Assembly: GCF_014805685.1 (NCBI RefSeq)
Contig: NC_060892.1
Span: 4,280,990-4,344,989, forward strand
Length of the DNA: 64,000 bases
Source of the DNA: Silurus meridionalis
Lineage: Eukaryota; Chordata; Actinopteri; Siluriformes; Siluridae
Direction of reading: 5' to 3'
Below the pieces are notes generated by a model. The model was not told the DNA's origin and did no database searches. It saw only the letters and a program-made list of their open reading frames with translations. Position 1 is the first letter of the stretch. Every line of letters begins with the position of its first letter. Positions 10,801-21,837 of the stretch are shown here, piece by piece. A program made the translations under genes and the position numbers.

Positions 10801-11336
10801 TATAGTTATTAACTCAAGTTTGCGTGCAGTGAGCTCTGAGAGTTCACCAGCACAAAAGCACAAGCTATGAATAATGTTAACATCGCCCTGAGCTTCTTTC
10901 ACACCGCACCAGTTTCACAGTGACTTTACGTACTTGTCACTACGTGTTTGTGTGTCTGATAGGATATCAGTGGCTGATAGTCTGAAAGCACAACACTGAA
11001 GGACCTAAATAAACATCCTACTTTCCTAAATTACTTCCCAATCCTGTCTCTGGATGAACCTAATTTAAATAGTTTTTTTCACTACTCTGTCAAGGTTTTG
11101 TTAAATTAGCTAAAGCCTTGATAATAAGCGGATGAGTTGTGTTAGATTGGAGAAAACATTAAAACTGTATGTGGTACTGGTGGAAAAATAAGAATGTAGA
11201 TCATTGACCAATCAATCAATCAGATCAATGAAAAAAAAAAAATGTATTAGAGTCTTTAAAGCTCCAGTCCATGTGAAAGAAAATTTGGCACCAAAAGTAA
11301 AAAAAAAAATACATAATAAAAATAAATAGTATATAG
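10801..11336. other. Unassigned AT-rich interval
   Basis: Nothing recognised except short poly-A runs near 11,235 and 11,300. Confidence 0.4.
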
Positions 11337-11783
11337 CAGTGGTCCCCAACCCCCAGGCCGTGGATTAGCACCAGTCCGTGGGTCAATTGGTACTGGGCCG
11401 CACAGAAAGAATACATAACTTACATTATTTCCATTTTATTTATTATCTGATTCTGAACGATGTTTATTTGGAAAATTACCGGATTCTCTCTGCCACATCT
11501 GTCTATGACTCACTCTTGATGCATGTCATGACTACCTTCTTAAAGGGGCTCCAGCCGCTAACACATAATACATTACCGCTGAATTAAAACCCCCAAGCGA
11601 GCAAAATTAACAAAAAAACAAAACAGTGGATTCACGTTTATTATTATATTTAGAAAAATAGCAGTTTTTATGGTCGTATCATTTCATTGTGTTGTATTTA
11701 TCCAACACACCTTAAAGGCCGGTCCGTGAAAATATTGTCTGACATTAAACCGGTCTTGGCGCAAAAAAGGTCAGGGACCGCTG
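11337..11783 (+). mobile_element. hAT-type MITE with perfect 8-bp target duplication
   Basis: The element starts cagtggtccccaac and ends gggaccgctg, an inverted pair typical of hAT elements. The flanking 8 bp, gtatatag, is identical on both sides (11,329-11,336 and 11,784-11,791). The left 250 bp matches the 5' region of the hAT copy at 63,447 up to the base before its transposase ATG (gcgagcaaaatta here, gctagcaaaatg there). It is therefore an internally deleted derivative of that family: 5' leader joined to the 3' end, with the transposase gone. Confidence 0.93.
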
Positions 11784-12091
11784 GTATATAGGACTTATAA
11801 TTGCCTGCATATATGAATTAATTATATTTCAAATGAACATTTAAATAATTACATATAAATGTAGAAGTAAATGTAATTTTAAACAAAATGTCCTTTTTTA
11901 AACATATTAAACAAAGTTGTTTTCTCTAGGTGAGAAAGCGTATTACGTTTATTTAGCTGTTAAGACGCTCTTATCTTTAACCAACTAATTAAACCAAGTC
12001 CGTTTTAAAACACAGAACGACTATTAAAAGAGTGTGTGAGAAAAGTGACAGTTCTTAGGTTCCTGCGGGTGCATTATTTGAGCAAGTATTT
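11784..12091. other. Unassigned AT-rich interval
   Basis: Nothing recognised beyond the target duplication at its left edge. Confidence 0.4.
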
Positions 12092-12418
12092 TGATACCTG
12101 AATTTCCAGTCATATGTGGTGGAGGCACACAATTGTATTATACTTTCCCTTCACTAGAAGACTCAAACCTGTTCCAGCATTACATAGTCTGAACTCAAAC
12201 CTACTGAACACCTTTGGGATGAATTGGAACACTGACTGCACCCCAGGCCCCCTACATCAGTACCTGACTTTACTAAAACCCCTTTGCTGAATAAGCACAA
12301 ATCTCTTCCCAGAAGAGTCGAGCTTATATAACAGCAAATGGGCGATAAATGTGGAATGGGATGTTGAGAAAACACATACTAATCGTATGCTCAAGTTTTC
12401 ACAAACTTTACAATGTAG
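12092..12418 (+). mobile_element. Tc1-like family A remnant, internally deleted
   Basis: The 5' end (gacttttccag-like, then catatgtggt, ggaggcacacaattgta) and the 3' transposase part (gaacacctttgggatgaattgg, tttactaaaacccctttgctg, ggaatgggatgttgag) of family A are joined after cagcattaca at about 12,183. The catalytic NLFQHDNA segment and the DLNP motif are broken. The outer 3' end is decayed (ttttcacaaacttta). Confidence 0.85.
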
Positions 12419-13008
12419 CTGGTCCTGGAAGAACCCAGAGTTTGTTTGAGACCACACCTAAACCAGAGTATCATGAAGACCAAATCTGGGATAAAGTTTG
12501 GGGAAAAATGTCAATCGATGTTTATATTTCACTGACAGTGGCATGTGACTGTCTATAGGAGACAATCAGAGGTGGACATAGTACACAAACCATGTGCTTG
12601 AGTTACAGTAGATATTTTAGGTAAAATATTACTCCAGTAAAATAAAAAGTGCTTCCTTTAAACTTTCACTTGAATAAAAGTAAACACGTATTTGTTTTGG
12701 TATCCAAAGTACTATGAATTATTATGTCTATAATATTCTATTACCATTTTTGTCACAAGACTCTTCCTTAATCAACTCAGAACATACTCTTAGAACATCA
12801 GTCTACTAATTGAATGATATTAATGAGTCAAACACTGATTGATATCTATTCAAATTATCATGAGCCAAAACCTTCTTTATGGAGGCCATCCACAAAATTC
12901 AGTGCCAGGGTTTAACACTACAAAACATGGAAAAGTTTAAAAATAACTGATTACTTACCCAAGCCACAAGACCCAAACTGGTGTAATAAGCATATTGTGG
13001 TTATTAAT
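12419..13008. other. Unassigned; MITE-like segment at 12,570-12,720
   Basis: Bases 12,570-12,720 (gaggtggacatagtacacaa and following) resemble the AGGTGGAAAGTA-type MITE found at 20.24-20.63 kb, but only one end is visible. The rest is AT-rich and unassigned. Confidence 0.35.
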
Positions 13009-13165
13009 GGTGGCTCAGTGGATTACATTGGACTGACCAGAAAGTTATAAATTCAAATTCCCAGCACCACCAAGCTGTCACTGCTGGGACCTTTAGCAAA
13101 GCCCTTAACCCTCAGCTGCTTGGATTTAAGTTGCTCTGGATAAGGGCATCTACCAAAATGGTCAA
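13009..13165 (+). mobile_element. tRNA-derived SINE
   Basis: A polymerase III A-box-like tggctcagtgg (13,010-13,020) is followed at tRNA-like spacing by a B-box-like aattcaaattcc (about 13,052). The body has accaccaagctgtcactgct and agcaaagcccttaaccctc. The 3' end is gctctggataagggcatct, the tail shared with the L2-type LINE at 57.4 kb. The 3' tail is worn. Confidence 0.85.
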
Positions 13166-14094
13166 AGGTTCCATAAAAACCTGTAAAGGTTCCATTCTTG
13201 GTACCAGCATGTGTTTAAATAGATGATCACTTATTAAACATAGCATAAAAGTGTTTTTTTTGTTGTGTGAGGAATATTGGCACATGGTGGATAATCAGTT
13301 CGATATATTTACCTTTGCTTTGTTTTTCTTTTTTAGTTTTTATTGCGGCGCAGCACAACGGCATGGTGGGGGATAAACAAAACACTCAATATTGACTTGC
13401 CACCAAACACTAAGCATGCTGGGAAATGCATTTAAAGCCACAAGGAATGCTTTCACAACACAAAAGTTTTTTATAGCAGCAAAGAAAAAAGGGTGAAAGA
13501 ACAGTTCCGGCTTAAAATTCAGAGAGCAAAGAAAAGAGAGAGGGAGAAAGACACAAGAAGTAGCAATAAGATTGAGTTTTTTTAGTACATGCCCTGTGGG
13601 TAATGGTAAAGTCAGTGTGTCTTTGGAAAACTGTATGTATCTACTTTAGAGGAAGATAAAATTTTACATTTTCCGCAAAAAAAATGCATTCAACAGCTGT
13701 GTTTTATATACCGTAATGTTTGTGCACTTGTCTTCCACTCAAGCATAATCCAATTTTTTTTTTTTTTCCGTAGGGTAGCAAAATTAACAGGAAAAAAAAA
13801 GCACTCGTACAATTTCATGTACTTTTTTAAAATAAATTTAAAAACATCTGGCAAACAATCCAGACAATTAATATAAATCCAAACTATTTAATAAATTACC
13901 CTGTAGATAGCGCTATAATTATAACAGACAATCAATTACGAGGTTTTACTTCTATTCAAGAGAATGACCTAATTTAATTTATTTCTTAATCAAAATCATC
14001 AACTTGTATTCTTGATCCCTTGCCTACAAGTTTTTTACAGATAATTCCAGAGGTAATTTAACCTGTTCTAAAAAGAATAAACTCTTCCATCAAC
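13166..14094. other. Unassigned AT-rich interval
   Basis: Contains poly-T runs at 13,253-13,260 and 13,755-13,770 and no recognised family. A short GC-richer piece lies at 13,345-13,400. No credible exon. Confidence 0.4.
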
Positions 14095-14435
14095 ACTGGT
14101 TATGTACATAAATCCTTCAAAATGGCAGTTATCAACCCTCTAATTAAGAAACCTGACCTTAACTCTTGTCAGCTGTCCAGCTATAGGCCAATATCAAGCC
14201 TCCGCTTTATCTCCAAGATTTTAGAATAGGTTGTCGCGCAGCAGTTCTGCTCACATCTACTAAGGAATAACATTTTTGAAATGTATCAGTTAGGATTTTG
14301 GCCTCATCATAGCACAGAGACAGCACTAGTTAAAGTGGTAAATTACCTGTTATTGACCTGTGATTAGGGTTTTGTCTACTTGCTTGTTTGCTTAACCTTA
14401 CTGCAGCTTTTGACACCATTGATCATACTATCCTC
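14095..14435 (+). mobile_element. L2-type LINE, RT N-terminal part (upstream of the RTE insertion)
   Basis: One frame reads [44 protein letters not shown] and then, in another frame, AFDTIDHTIL: the successive motifs of an L2/CR1-group reverse transcriptase. A stop (tag at about 14,226) and frame changes show decay. It is interrupted by the RTE at its FDTIDH box and resumes at 17,542. Confidence 0.88.
14421..14435 (+). repeat. Target-site duplication of the RTE insertion (left copy)
   Basis: gatcatactatcctc, repeated exactly at 17,542-17,556. It belongs to the L2 RT sequence that was interrupted. Confidence 0.95.
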
Positions 14436-17400
14436 AACCCAGCCATTAGGGAGGCACAAGCCAGTGCACTCTTAGTGCCGGTCCCAAGCCCAGGTAAATG
14501 GGGAGGGTTGCGTTAGGAAGGGCATCCAGCGTAAAACGTGCCAAATCAAATAAGCGGATCACAAATGAGAATTTCATACCGGATCGGTCGAGGCCCGGGT
14601 TAACAACGACCGCCACAGGTATCGTTAGCCGACAGGGTACCGGTGGAAATTGGGCTACTGTTGGCCGAAGGAGGAGAAGGAGGGGAGGAAGATGTCTACA
14701 GAGATGGCAGGAAAAGGAGCAGTGTAGGAGAGTGGAGGTTCAGGTTGGTACTTTAAATGTTGGTACTATGACGGGTAAAGGGAGAGAGATAGCTGATATG
14801 ATGGAGAGAAGAAAGGTAGATATGTTGTGTGTTCAGGAGACCAAGTGGAAAGGGAGTAAGGCCAGGAACATTGGAGGTGGGTTCAAACTGTTCTATCATG
14901 GTGTGGATGGAAAGAGAAATGGTGTAGGGGTGATCCTGAAGGAAGAGTACAGTAAAAGTGTAGTGGAGGTGAAGAGAGTTTCTGATAGGGTGATGATCGT
15001 GAAGGTGGAAGTTGAAGGGCATGATGATAAATGTCATCAGTGCCTATGCTCCACAAGTTGGCTGTGAGATGGAGGAGAAGTAAAGATTCTGGAGTGAATT
15101 AGATGAAGTGGTAGATGGTGTACCTAGGAAAAAACGATTGGTGATTGGGGCAGACTTTAATGGGCATGTTGGTGAAGGAACATAGGTGATGAGGAGGTGA
15201 TGGGTAGGTATGGTTTTAAGGAGAGGAATGTGGAAGGGCAGATGGTGGTAGATTTTGCTAAAAGGATGGAAATGGCAGTGGTGAACACTTATTTTAAGAA
15301 GAAGGAGGATCATAGGGTGACATATAAGAGTGGAGGAAGGTGCACACAGGTGGACTATGTTCTATGCAGGAGATGCAACCTGAAGGAGATTGGAGACTGT
15401 AAGGTGTTGGCAGGGGACAGTGTAGCTAGACAGCATCGGATGGTGGTCTGTAGGATGGTTTTGGAGGCGAAGAAGAAGAGGAGAGTGAGGACTGAAAGAA
15501 GAATACGATGGTGGAAACTGAAGGAGATAGAGTGTAGTGTGAGGTTCAGGGAAGAGGTCAGACAGGGGCTCGGTGGTGGTGAAGAGGTGTTGTGTGATTG
15601 GGAAACTACTGCAGGAGTGATGAGGAGGCAGCTAGAAAAGTACTTGGTGTGACATCTGGAAATAGAAAGGAAGACAAGGAGACGTGGTGGTGGAATGAGG
15701 AAGTGCAGGAGAGCATTAGGAGAAAGAGGTTGGCAAAACAGAAGTGGGATAGACAGAGTGATGAGAAAAGTAGGCAGGAGTACAAGGAGATGCGGCAGCA
15801 GGTAAAGAGGATGTGGCGAAAGCCAAGGAAAAGGCATATGAGGAGCTGTATGAGAGGTTGGACACTAAGGAAGGAGAAAAGGATTTATACCGATTGGCCA
15901 GGCAGAGGGACCGAGCTGGGAAGGATGTACTGCAAGTTAGAGCAATAAAGGATGGAGAGGAAATGTGTTGACTAGTGAGGAGAGTGTGTTGAGAAGGTGG
16001 AGGGAGTATTTTGAGCAGCTGATGAATGAGGAAAATCAGAGAGAAAGAAGGTTGAATGATGTGGAGTTGGAAAAGCAGGATGTAGATAGGATTAGTAAGG
16101 AGGAAGTGATAGCAGCGATTAAGAGGATGAAGAGTGGAAAGTCGGTTGGACCAGATGACATACCTGTAGAAGCATGGAGATGTTTAGGAGAGATGGCGGT
16201 AGAGTTTTTAACCAGATTGTTTAACAAGATTCTGGAAGGTGGGAGGATGCCTGAGGAATGGAGTGTGCTGGTACCGATCTTTAAGCATAAGGGAGATGTG
16301 CAGACCTGCAGTAACTACAGGGGAATTATGTTAATCAGTCACACCATGAAGTTATGGGAAAGAGTAGTGGAAGCCAGGCTGAGAGAAGAGGTGACCATCT
16401 GTGAGCAACAGTATGGTTTCATGCCTTATTTGCTTTGAGGATGTTGATAGAGAAGTATAGAGAAGGACAGAAGGAATTGCATTGTGTATTTGTGGATTTA
16501 GAGAAAGCGTACGACAGGGTGCCTAGAGAGGAGCTGTGGTACTGTATGAGGGAGTCAGGTGTGTCAGAAAAGTATGTGAGGGTGGTGCAGGACATGTATG
16601 AGGACAGTGTGACAGAAGTAAAGTGTGCAGTAGGAACGACAGGCTGGTTCAGGGTGAGGGTTGGATACATCAAGGATTGGCCCTGAGCCATTTCCTGTTT
16701 GCAGTGGTGATGGACAGGTTGACGGATGAGGTCAGACAGGAGTCTCCCTGGACTATGATGTTTGCGGATGATATTGTGATTTGTGGTGAGAGTAGAGCAG
16801 GTTGAGAAGAGCCTGGAGAGGTGGAGATATGCGCTGGAGAGAAGGGGAATGAAAGTCAGTAGGAGTAAGACAGAGTACATGTGTGTGAATAAGAGGGAGG
16901 GCAGTGGAGTGGTGCGGTTGCAGGGAGAAGAGGTGGAGAAGGTGAAGGAGTTCAGGTACCTGGGGTCAACAGTGCAAAGTAATGGAGAGTGTGTAAGGGA
17001 AGTAAAGAAAAGAGTGCAGGCAGGGTGGAGTGGGTGTAGAAGAGTGACAGGAGTGATTTGTGATAGTAGGGTATCTGCAAGAATGAAAGGGAAAGTTTAT
17101 AGGACTGTGGTGAGACCTGCGATGTTGTACGGATTAGATACAGTGGCATTGAGTAGAAGACAGGAGGTGGAGCTGGAGGTAGCAGAGTTGAAGATGTTAA
17201 GGTTTTCGTTGGGCGTGACGAGGATGGACAAGATTACAAATGAGTTTATTAGAGGGACAGCGCATGTAGGATGTTTTGGTGACAAGGTGAGGGAGGCGAG
17301 ATTGAGATAGTTTGGACTTGTGCAGAGGAGAGACATGAATTATATTGGTAGAAGAATGCTGAGGATGGAGCAACCAGGAAGGAGGAAAAGAGGAAGGCCA

Positions 17401-17541
17401 AGGAGGAGGTTCATGGATGTGGTGAGGGAAGACATGCAGGAAGTTGGTGTGAAAGAGGCAGATGTAGAGGACAGGGTGGTATGGAGACAGATGATCTGCT
17501 GTGGCGACCCCTAATGGAAGCCACCGAAAGAAGAAGAAGAA
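14436..17541 (+). mobile_element. Near full-length RTE-type non-LTR retrotransposon, nested in an L2 LINE
   Basis: A 3.1-kb element with a 5' leader (14,436-14,700; aggaagggcatccagcgtaa), one decayed coding region (endonuclease then reverse transcriptase) and a 3' end atgatctgctgtggcgaccc followed by a (GAA)n tail. Simple-repeat tails and a single long reading frame are features of the RTE clade. A perfect 15-bp target duplication flanks it. It is the longest of at least seven RTE pieces in the window. Confidence 0.95.
14741..17516 (+). pseudogene. RTE endonuclease-reverse transcriptase pseudogene
   Basis: The protein would nick target DNA and copy element RNA by target-primed reverse transcription. 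An APE-type endonuclease comes first: VGTLNVGTMTG (about 14,745), LCVQETKW with the catalytic Glu (about 14,834) and GADFNGH (about 15,147). RT follows: VGPDDIPVEAWRCL (about 16,147), [22 protein letters not shown] (about 16,490) and an intact FADD box at 16,761-16,772. The C-terminal region has RRKRGRPRRRFMD, a basic patch. Breaks: frameshift at about 15,040, stops near 15,083, 15,184 and 15,650, a short deletion plus stop at 16,425-16,437, frameshifts at about 16,670 and 16,795, and a TGG-to-TAG stop at 17,308. It is therefore inactive. Start is not defined because the frame is broken. Confidence 0.92.
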
Positions 17542-17905
17542 GATCATACTATCCTCCTTGCTGGACTAGAGAGTGTTGAAGTAAATGGTGAGTTCTCCAC
17601 ACTATCTGAGGTAAAGTTTGGTGTTCCACAAGGATATGTCTTAGGCCCACTGCTTTTGTCTTTATATATGCTGCCTTTAGGTGAAATTAAACATAAACAT
17701 GGTATTCGCAATATACACAGTTGTATATTTGGCAATAAATTAGAGAGATCAGCTTAACACTTAGGTTTGTTGACAGCGTTGTTGTGGGCAGTCATTCATC
17801 CCAGAGATCCCTCATCTCTGTGTTACCTTCTGACTCTCCCTTTTAGTCCCCAAGTGAACAACAAGAATACTTGATAATCTATATCCTTCTCTCCCTGTCA
17901 ACCAT

Positions 17906-17943
<38 letters not shown>

Positions 17944-18410
17944 AGTCGAGTTAAACATGTTAATGAGGTTGTTAACTACCCCTCTCCTCTCTTTGGATCT
18001 GCCCTCTTTATCCAGGCCTGCCTCTGGATGGTGTTTTCTTCGATTGGAGAGCAGCTGGGGATATTTCTCATCGATGGCCTGGGGATCCATAAAATTATGA
18101 AGAAACACAGGAGCTTTAAGGATGGATTTAGACTGTAGTTAATGTCAACATCTGCTACACTGACTGATCTTATCACAATCAACATCTCAAACAGCGTTTA
18201 TCTGTAATAAATGGACATTCGGTGCAACCGAGATGAGGATAAATTTCCTCTTAAGTCTGGTTCCTCTCAAGGTTTCTTCCTTATGCCACCTCGGGCAGTT
18301 TTTCCTTGCCACAGTTGCCACCGGCTTGCAAATCATTCACCTACTTACACTTATAAAGAACATTCTTATTAATTCTAGATCACCGCATTATCTGTGTAAA
18401 GACACTTAAC
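17542..18410 (+). mobile_element. L2-type LINE, downstream part and 3' end
   Basis: After the target duplication the interrupted RT resumes: [14 protein letters not shown], then [23 protein letters not shown] (about 17,610-17,680), the standard L2 box before the catalytic YADD. The coding sequence is lost soon after 17,740. From about 18,000 the sequence is the 3' untranslated region recurrent in this window, with taataaatggacattcggtg, gtctggttcctctcaaggtt and gtttttccttgccacag. A (CT)n run at 17,909-17,942 lies between. Confidence 0.85.
17909..17942. repeat. (CT)n microsatellite
   Basis: About 16 CT units inside the LINE 3' region. Confidence 0.95.
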
Positions 18411-18469
18411 AAACAAATATTTATTTAATTTAATTTGGTACTTGTTATTGCTAATAAAATGATTAGCTT

Positions 18470-19880
18470 TGGTTTCTGTCAGTTTTTTTTTTTTAAAAAG
18501 CCTGATTATTGGAAGCCTGTTAGTTTTAAAAAAAGGACCACCATCATTGTGACTGTCAGTTTTAGTAAATGTGTCATGGTCATTGTGCCTGTCAGTCTTA
18601 AAAAGGGGTACTGTACTCATGTACTCTGTATAAATGTGTATGTGACAAATTATATGTTATTTGATTTGGCCATTGTGGACGACTTAAAGGTGTCATGGCT
18701 ATTGTACCTGTCAGTTTCAGAAAAGGTATAATTGACATTGTGCCTGTCAGACTTAACAATGTGTCAGGGCCATTGTGCCTGCCAGTCTTCAAAAATGTGT
18801 CGTGGGCATTGTGCCTGCCAGTCCTAGAAAATGTGTCATGCATTGTGCCTGTCAGCCATAGAAAATGTGTCAAGACTATTGTGTCTGTCAGTCTTAGGAA
18901 ATGTGTTATGGCCATTGTGCCTGCCAGTCTTCAAGTAATGTCTCAAGGCCATTGTGTCTCTCATTGAGTCTTAAAAAATGTGTCATGAGCATTGTGCCTG
19001 TCAGCCTTAAAAAATGTGTCAAGGCCATTGTGTCTGTCAGTCTTAAAAAGTGTCATGATCATTGCGCCTGTCAACCTTAGAAAATGTGTCATGAGCATTG
19101 TGCCTGTCGGTCTTAAAAAATGTGATATGGCCATTGTGTCTGTAAGTCTTAACAAAGCGTCATGGCCATTGTGCCTGCCAGTCTTAAAAATGTGTCATGG
19201 CAATTACGCCTGTCAGTCAAAAACAATGGCAAAGAGATTGTGCCAGTCAGTCTTAAAAAATGTGATGGTCATTGTGCATCTCAGTCGTTAAAAGAGTCAT
19301 GGCCATTGTTCCTGTCAGCCTTAGAAAATGTGTCATGGCCATGTGTGACCTATGTGTCTATCCATTAAATAAATGCTGTAATCTTAGTAAAAACAAAATG
19401 TGTGTACCTTTCAATCTTAGAAAAGAAGGTGTGGCCTTTGTGCCTGTCTAAAAAAGCTGTAGCTTTTGTGCCAGTCAGTCTTGGCAATAAAGGTACGACC
19501 TTGCTGGTCTTAGTGAATAACGAATGTCCTATGTGTCCGTCATTCCCGAGATGGACATGTGGCATATACTATACCTGTCTATTCTTATAATGAAATATTG
19601 GTTAAGTGTCTGTCAGTCTTTGTAGATGTGGTGTGGTCATAGTAAAGAAAGTGTTGCCTTTGTATTTGTTAATTCCTCAGAGTGTTTTTGAATCTCTAAA
19701 CTAGATGCCCTTTAATCCCTGGATACAGCCATGTCTTATATATTTTATATACTGCTTGTCAATCTTAGTAAAGGTATGGCTTTAGGAACTGTCTAGCAAA
19801 ATAGGAATGATCTTTGTGCCTGTCAGTCATAGAGAAAAGGCACGGCCTCTGTGACTGCCAGTCAAAGTGAAGAAGGTATG
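18470..19880. repeat. Minisatellite, 34-37 bp (mostly 36 bp) unit
   Basis: The unit is approximately gtcatggccattgtgcctgt followed by cagtcttagaaaatgt. Starts of cattgtgcct at 18,771, 18,807 and 18,841 give spacings of 36 and 34. About 25 copies lie between 18,530 and 19,460; degenerate copies reach about 19,880. Because the usual unit is a multiple of three, several frames stay open for 60-100 codons on both strands (repeating PVSLKKC-like or DTFFKTDRHN-like peptides). These are by-products, not genes. Confidence 0.93.
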
Positions 19881-20104
19881 GTCTGGGTGTCTCAGTTGCA
19901 CTGATTGGGTGTGGCCTATGTACTTTTCAGATTTATTAAAATCTCTGGCTTCAGTGTTTGCAACAGCATAATGACCAGCGTAATTAGTATCTATCTGGGG
20001 CTTAGGACAATGGCTTAGCACTGCAATTTGCATGAACATCTTTACATTTAAGGACCCTTCATTGAACAGCAAGCCACAAAAATAATACAAATTTAATGAA
20101 TGAA

Positions 20105-20745
20105 CTTTAATAGATGAGGCTGGTTCCCTTCTGAGACTAGTTCCTGTCAAAGTTTCTTCTTCATACCATCTCAGGGAATTGTTTCTGGCCATAGTCACCT
20201 TTTGCTCACTCATTAGGGATAAACTAATAGGTAGAGGTGGAAAGTAACGAATTACATTTACTCACGTTACTGTACAGAAATTGAGTAGTTTTTGTGCACT
20301 TCTAGTTTTTAAAGTAGTTTTTAAAATCTGCAAATTCACATTTACTTTTTTTTTTTACACGTTTGTACTTAATTACATTTTTTTAAATATATATTACTGA
20401 GTAAAAAATAAAAAAAAACTAATGCAAGGGGGAAAGAAAATCATGCCCCAGAAATGACTGCACTGACTGTTTGATGGGTGGAGAAATTTTTAATAAGTAA
20501 CTTTTTGATTTTTACTTGAGTAGATTTTTAGACCTGTAATTTAATTTGGACTTAAGTCAAATTTTATTGACGTAACAGTATTTTTTACTTTTTTTACTTT
20601 ACTTTATATTTTATTACTCTTTCCACCTGTGCTTATAAACATAAATTCTAATTTTCATAACCTTTTTATCTCTTTACAACTGTTTTGGGACAATGTTCTT
20701 TGTTAAAAGTGCTTTCCAAATAAAACTGAATGGAAGTATACTTTG
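20105..20745 (+). mobile_element. L2 3' end fragment split by a MITE
   Basis: Bases 20,105-20,236 (gactagttcctgtcaaagtt, cataccatctcagggaattg, cactcattagggataaac) and 20,634-20,745 (cttataaacataaattc, ttgggacaatgttctttg, gctttccaaataaaactga) are consecutive parts of the L2-type 3' end. The MITE at 20,237-20,633 separates them. Confidence 0.8.
20237..20633. mobile_element. hAT-like MITE (AGGTGGAAAGTA family)
   Basis: The termini are an inverted pair: left gtagaggtggaaagtaacg, right ttactctttccacctgtg. The interior is AT-rich and partly self-complementary, with repeated tactt/aagta words and no coding capacity. Related pieces lie at about 12,570, 34,290 and 36,022. The hAT assignment is from the look of the ends; I could not read a clean 8-bp target duplication. 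Confidence 0.65.
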
Positions 20746-21485
20746 TATCCTTTCATTTACACAACATACAGAACATGAAATAAAGATGATTTGGTCTTGT
20801 TACAATATAGAATATCTATACAATATGGAGAACATATGATAAGTGTAGTAGTCACATTTTTCAATGAAAGAGAGATTTAAAAGTGCAGGATTAGAAACTA
20901 AATTATTAGAAGACTGAAGATGTGAGTGTTTCAGTATGGCACAAAAAAAACAGACAGCATCTCTATCAGCTGCTTCTAACTGCTCTAGCGACCAAAAAAC
21001 TAAATAATTTTACACATGAGCCAGAAACAGCGGTAGTTACTATTAGATGCTTTTCTATCATATTTTCCATTATTGAGTATATGTACAAATGGATTGTAGT
21101 GTTTTGCTTACAGCGTTGTTGCTTTTTAATGATATTTCATCAGAGTAGTGCTAATAGTGTATGCAGCATTGGAGTCATTTTTGCAATTAATTTACAAATC
21201 ATTTATAGTACTAAAAAGTGCACTTTTTAACTCAGGTTACTCCTGTTTTTAGATTTATTTAATACCTATTCAAACAGACTTTTTTTGCCGTGAGATAACA
21301 TATAGATTGCTGGAGAGGAGATCAGTTTGGTTCACATCACATCACAGTGCATTGCATTTATAAAGTGTTGATCATTAGTTGCTTTGTTTTCTCAAGTTTG
21401 ACATTTTTGTGTCGATCTCAAAGCTGTGAATAAGAAATGTGTATCAGTGTATGTAATTTGAAAAAGATGAACACTATGTACAAAA
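20746..21485. other. Unassigned AT-rich interval
   Basis: Nothing recognised; the 102-codon frame at 20,922-21,230 is low-complexity chance coding. Confidence 0.4.
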
Positions 21486-21620
21486 GCAACTGGACATCTG
21501 ACTTTTCCAGTATGACTATGTGGTTCTTCTGCAAACTGTTGCCACAAAGTCGAAGGCACACAATTCTCTCTTCACTTCAAATAGGAGAAGCAAACCTGTC
21601 TGAAGTAGCTTCATGTGTTT
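21486..21620 (+). mobile_element. Tc1-like family A, 5' end fragment
   Basis: ggacatctgacttttccagt, then gttgccacaaagtcgaaggc and gagaagcaaacctgtctg match the terminal and first coding region of family A. The copy stops near 21,620. Confidence 0.75.
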
Positions 21621-21837
21621 GACTTGTTTGCCGCGAGTTCCGTGTTTGTATTTTGTTCGGCGTTTACATACTTTAAACGTTTTTTAAATCTTTTTCCTCC
21701 TTTAATAATCAAGGACAAGTGGTTTTTGTCTTCCTGATTTGTTGTGCCTGTAGCTCATTAACCCGACTACCACTAGTGTTGATTACATTTATTGCCTCAA
21801 ACAGTTTATCTTAACTCTACTCACTATTATAAGCACT

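Noticed and set aside
18470..19460. Repeated 60-100 codon frames on both strands with a 12-residue repeat, as if a repeat protein
   Set aside because: The unit is a 36-bp DNA minisatellite, so open frames follow from the multiple-of-three period; there is no start context, splice pattern or conserved peptide between units.
18530..19460. Regular repeats of about 36 bp as a CRISPR array
   Set aside because: Units are contiguous without unique spacers, and everything else in the window is vertebrate.
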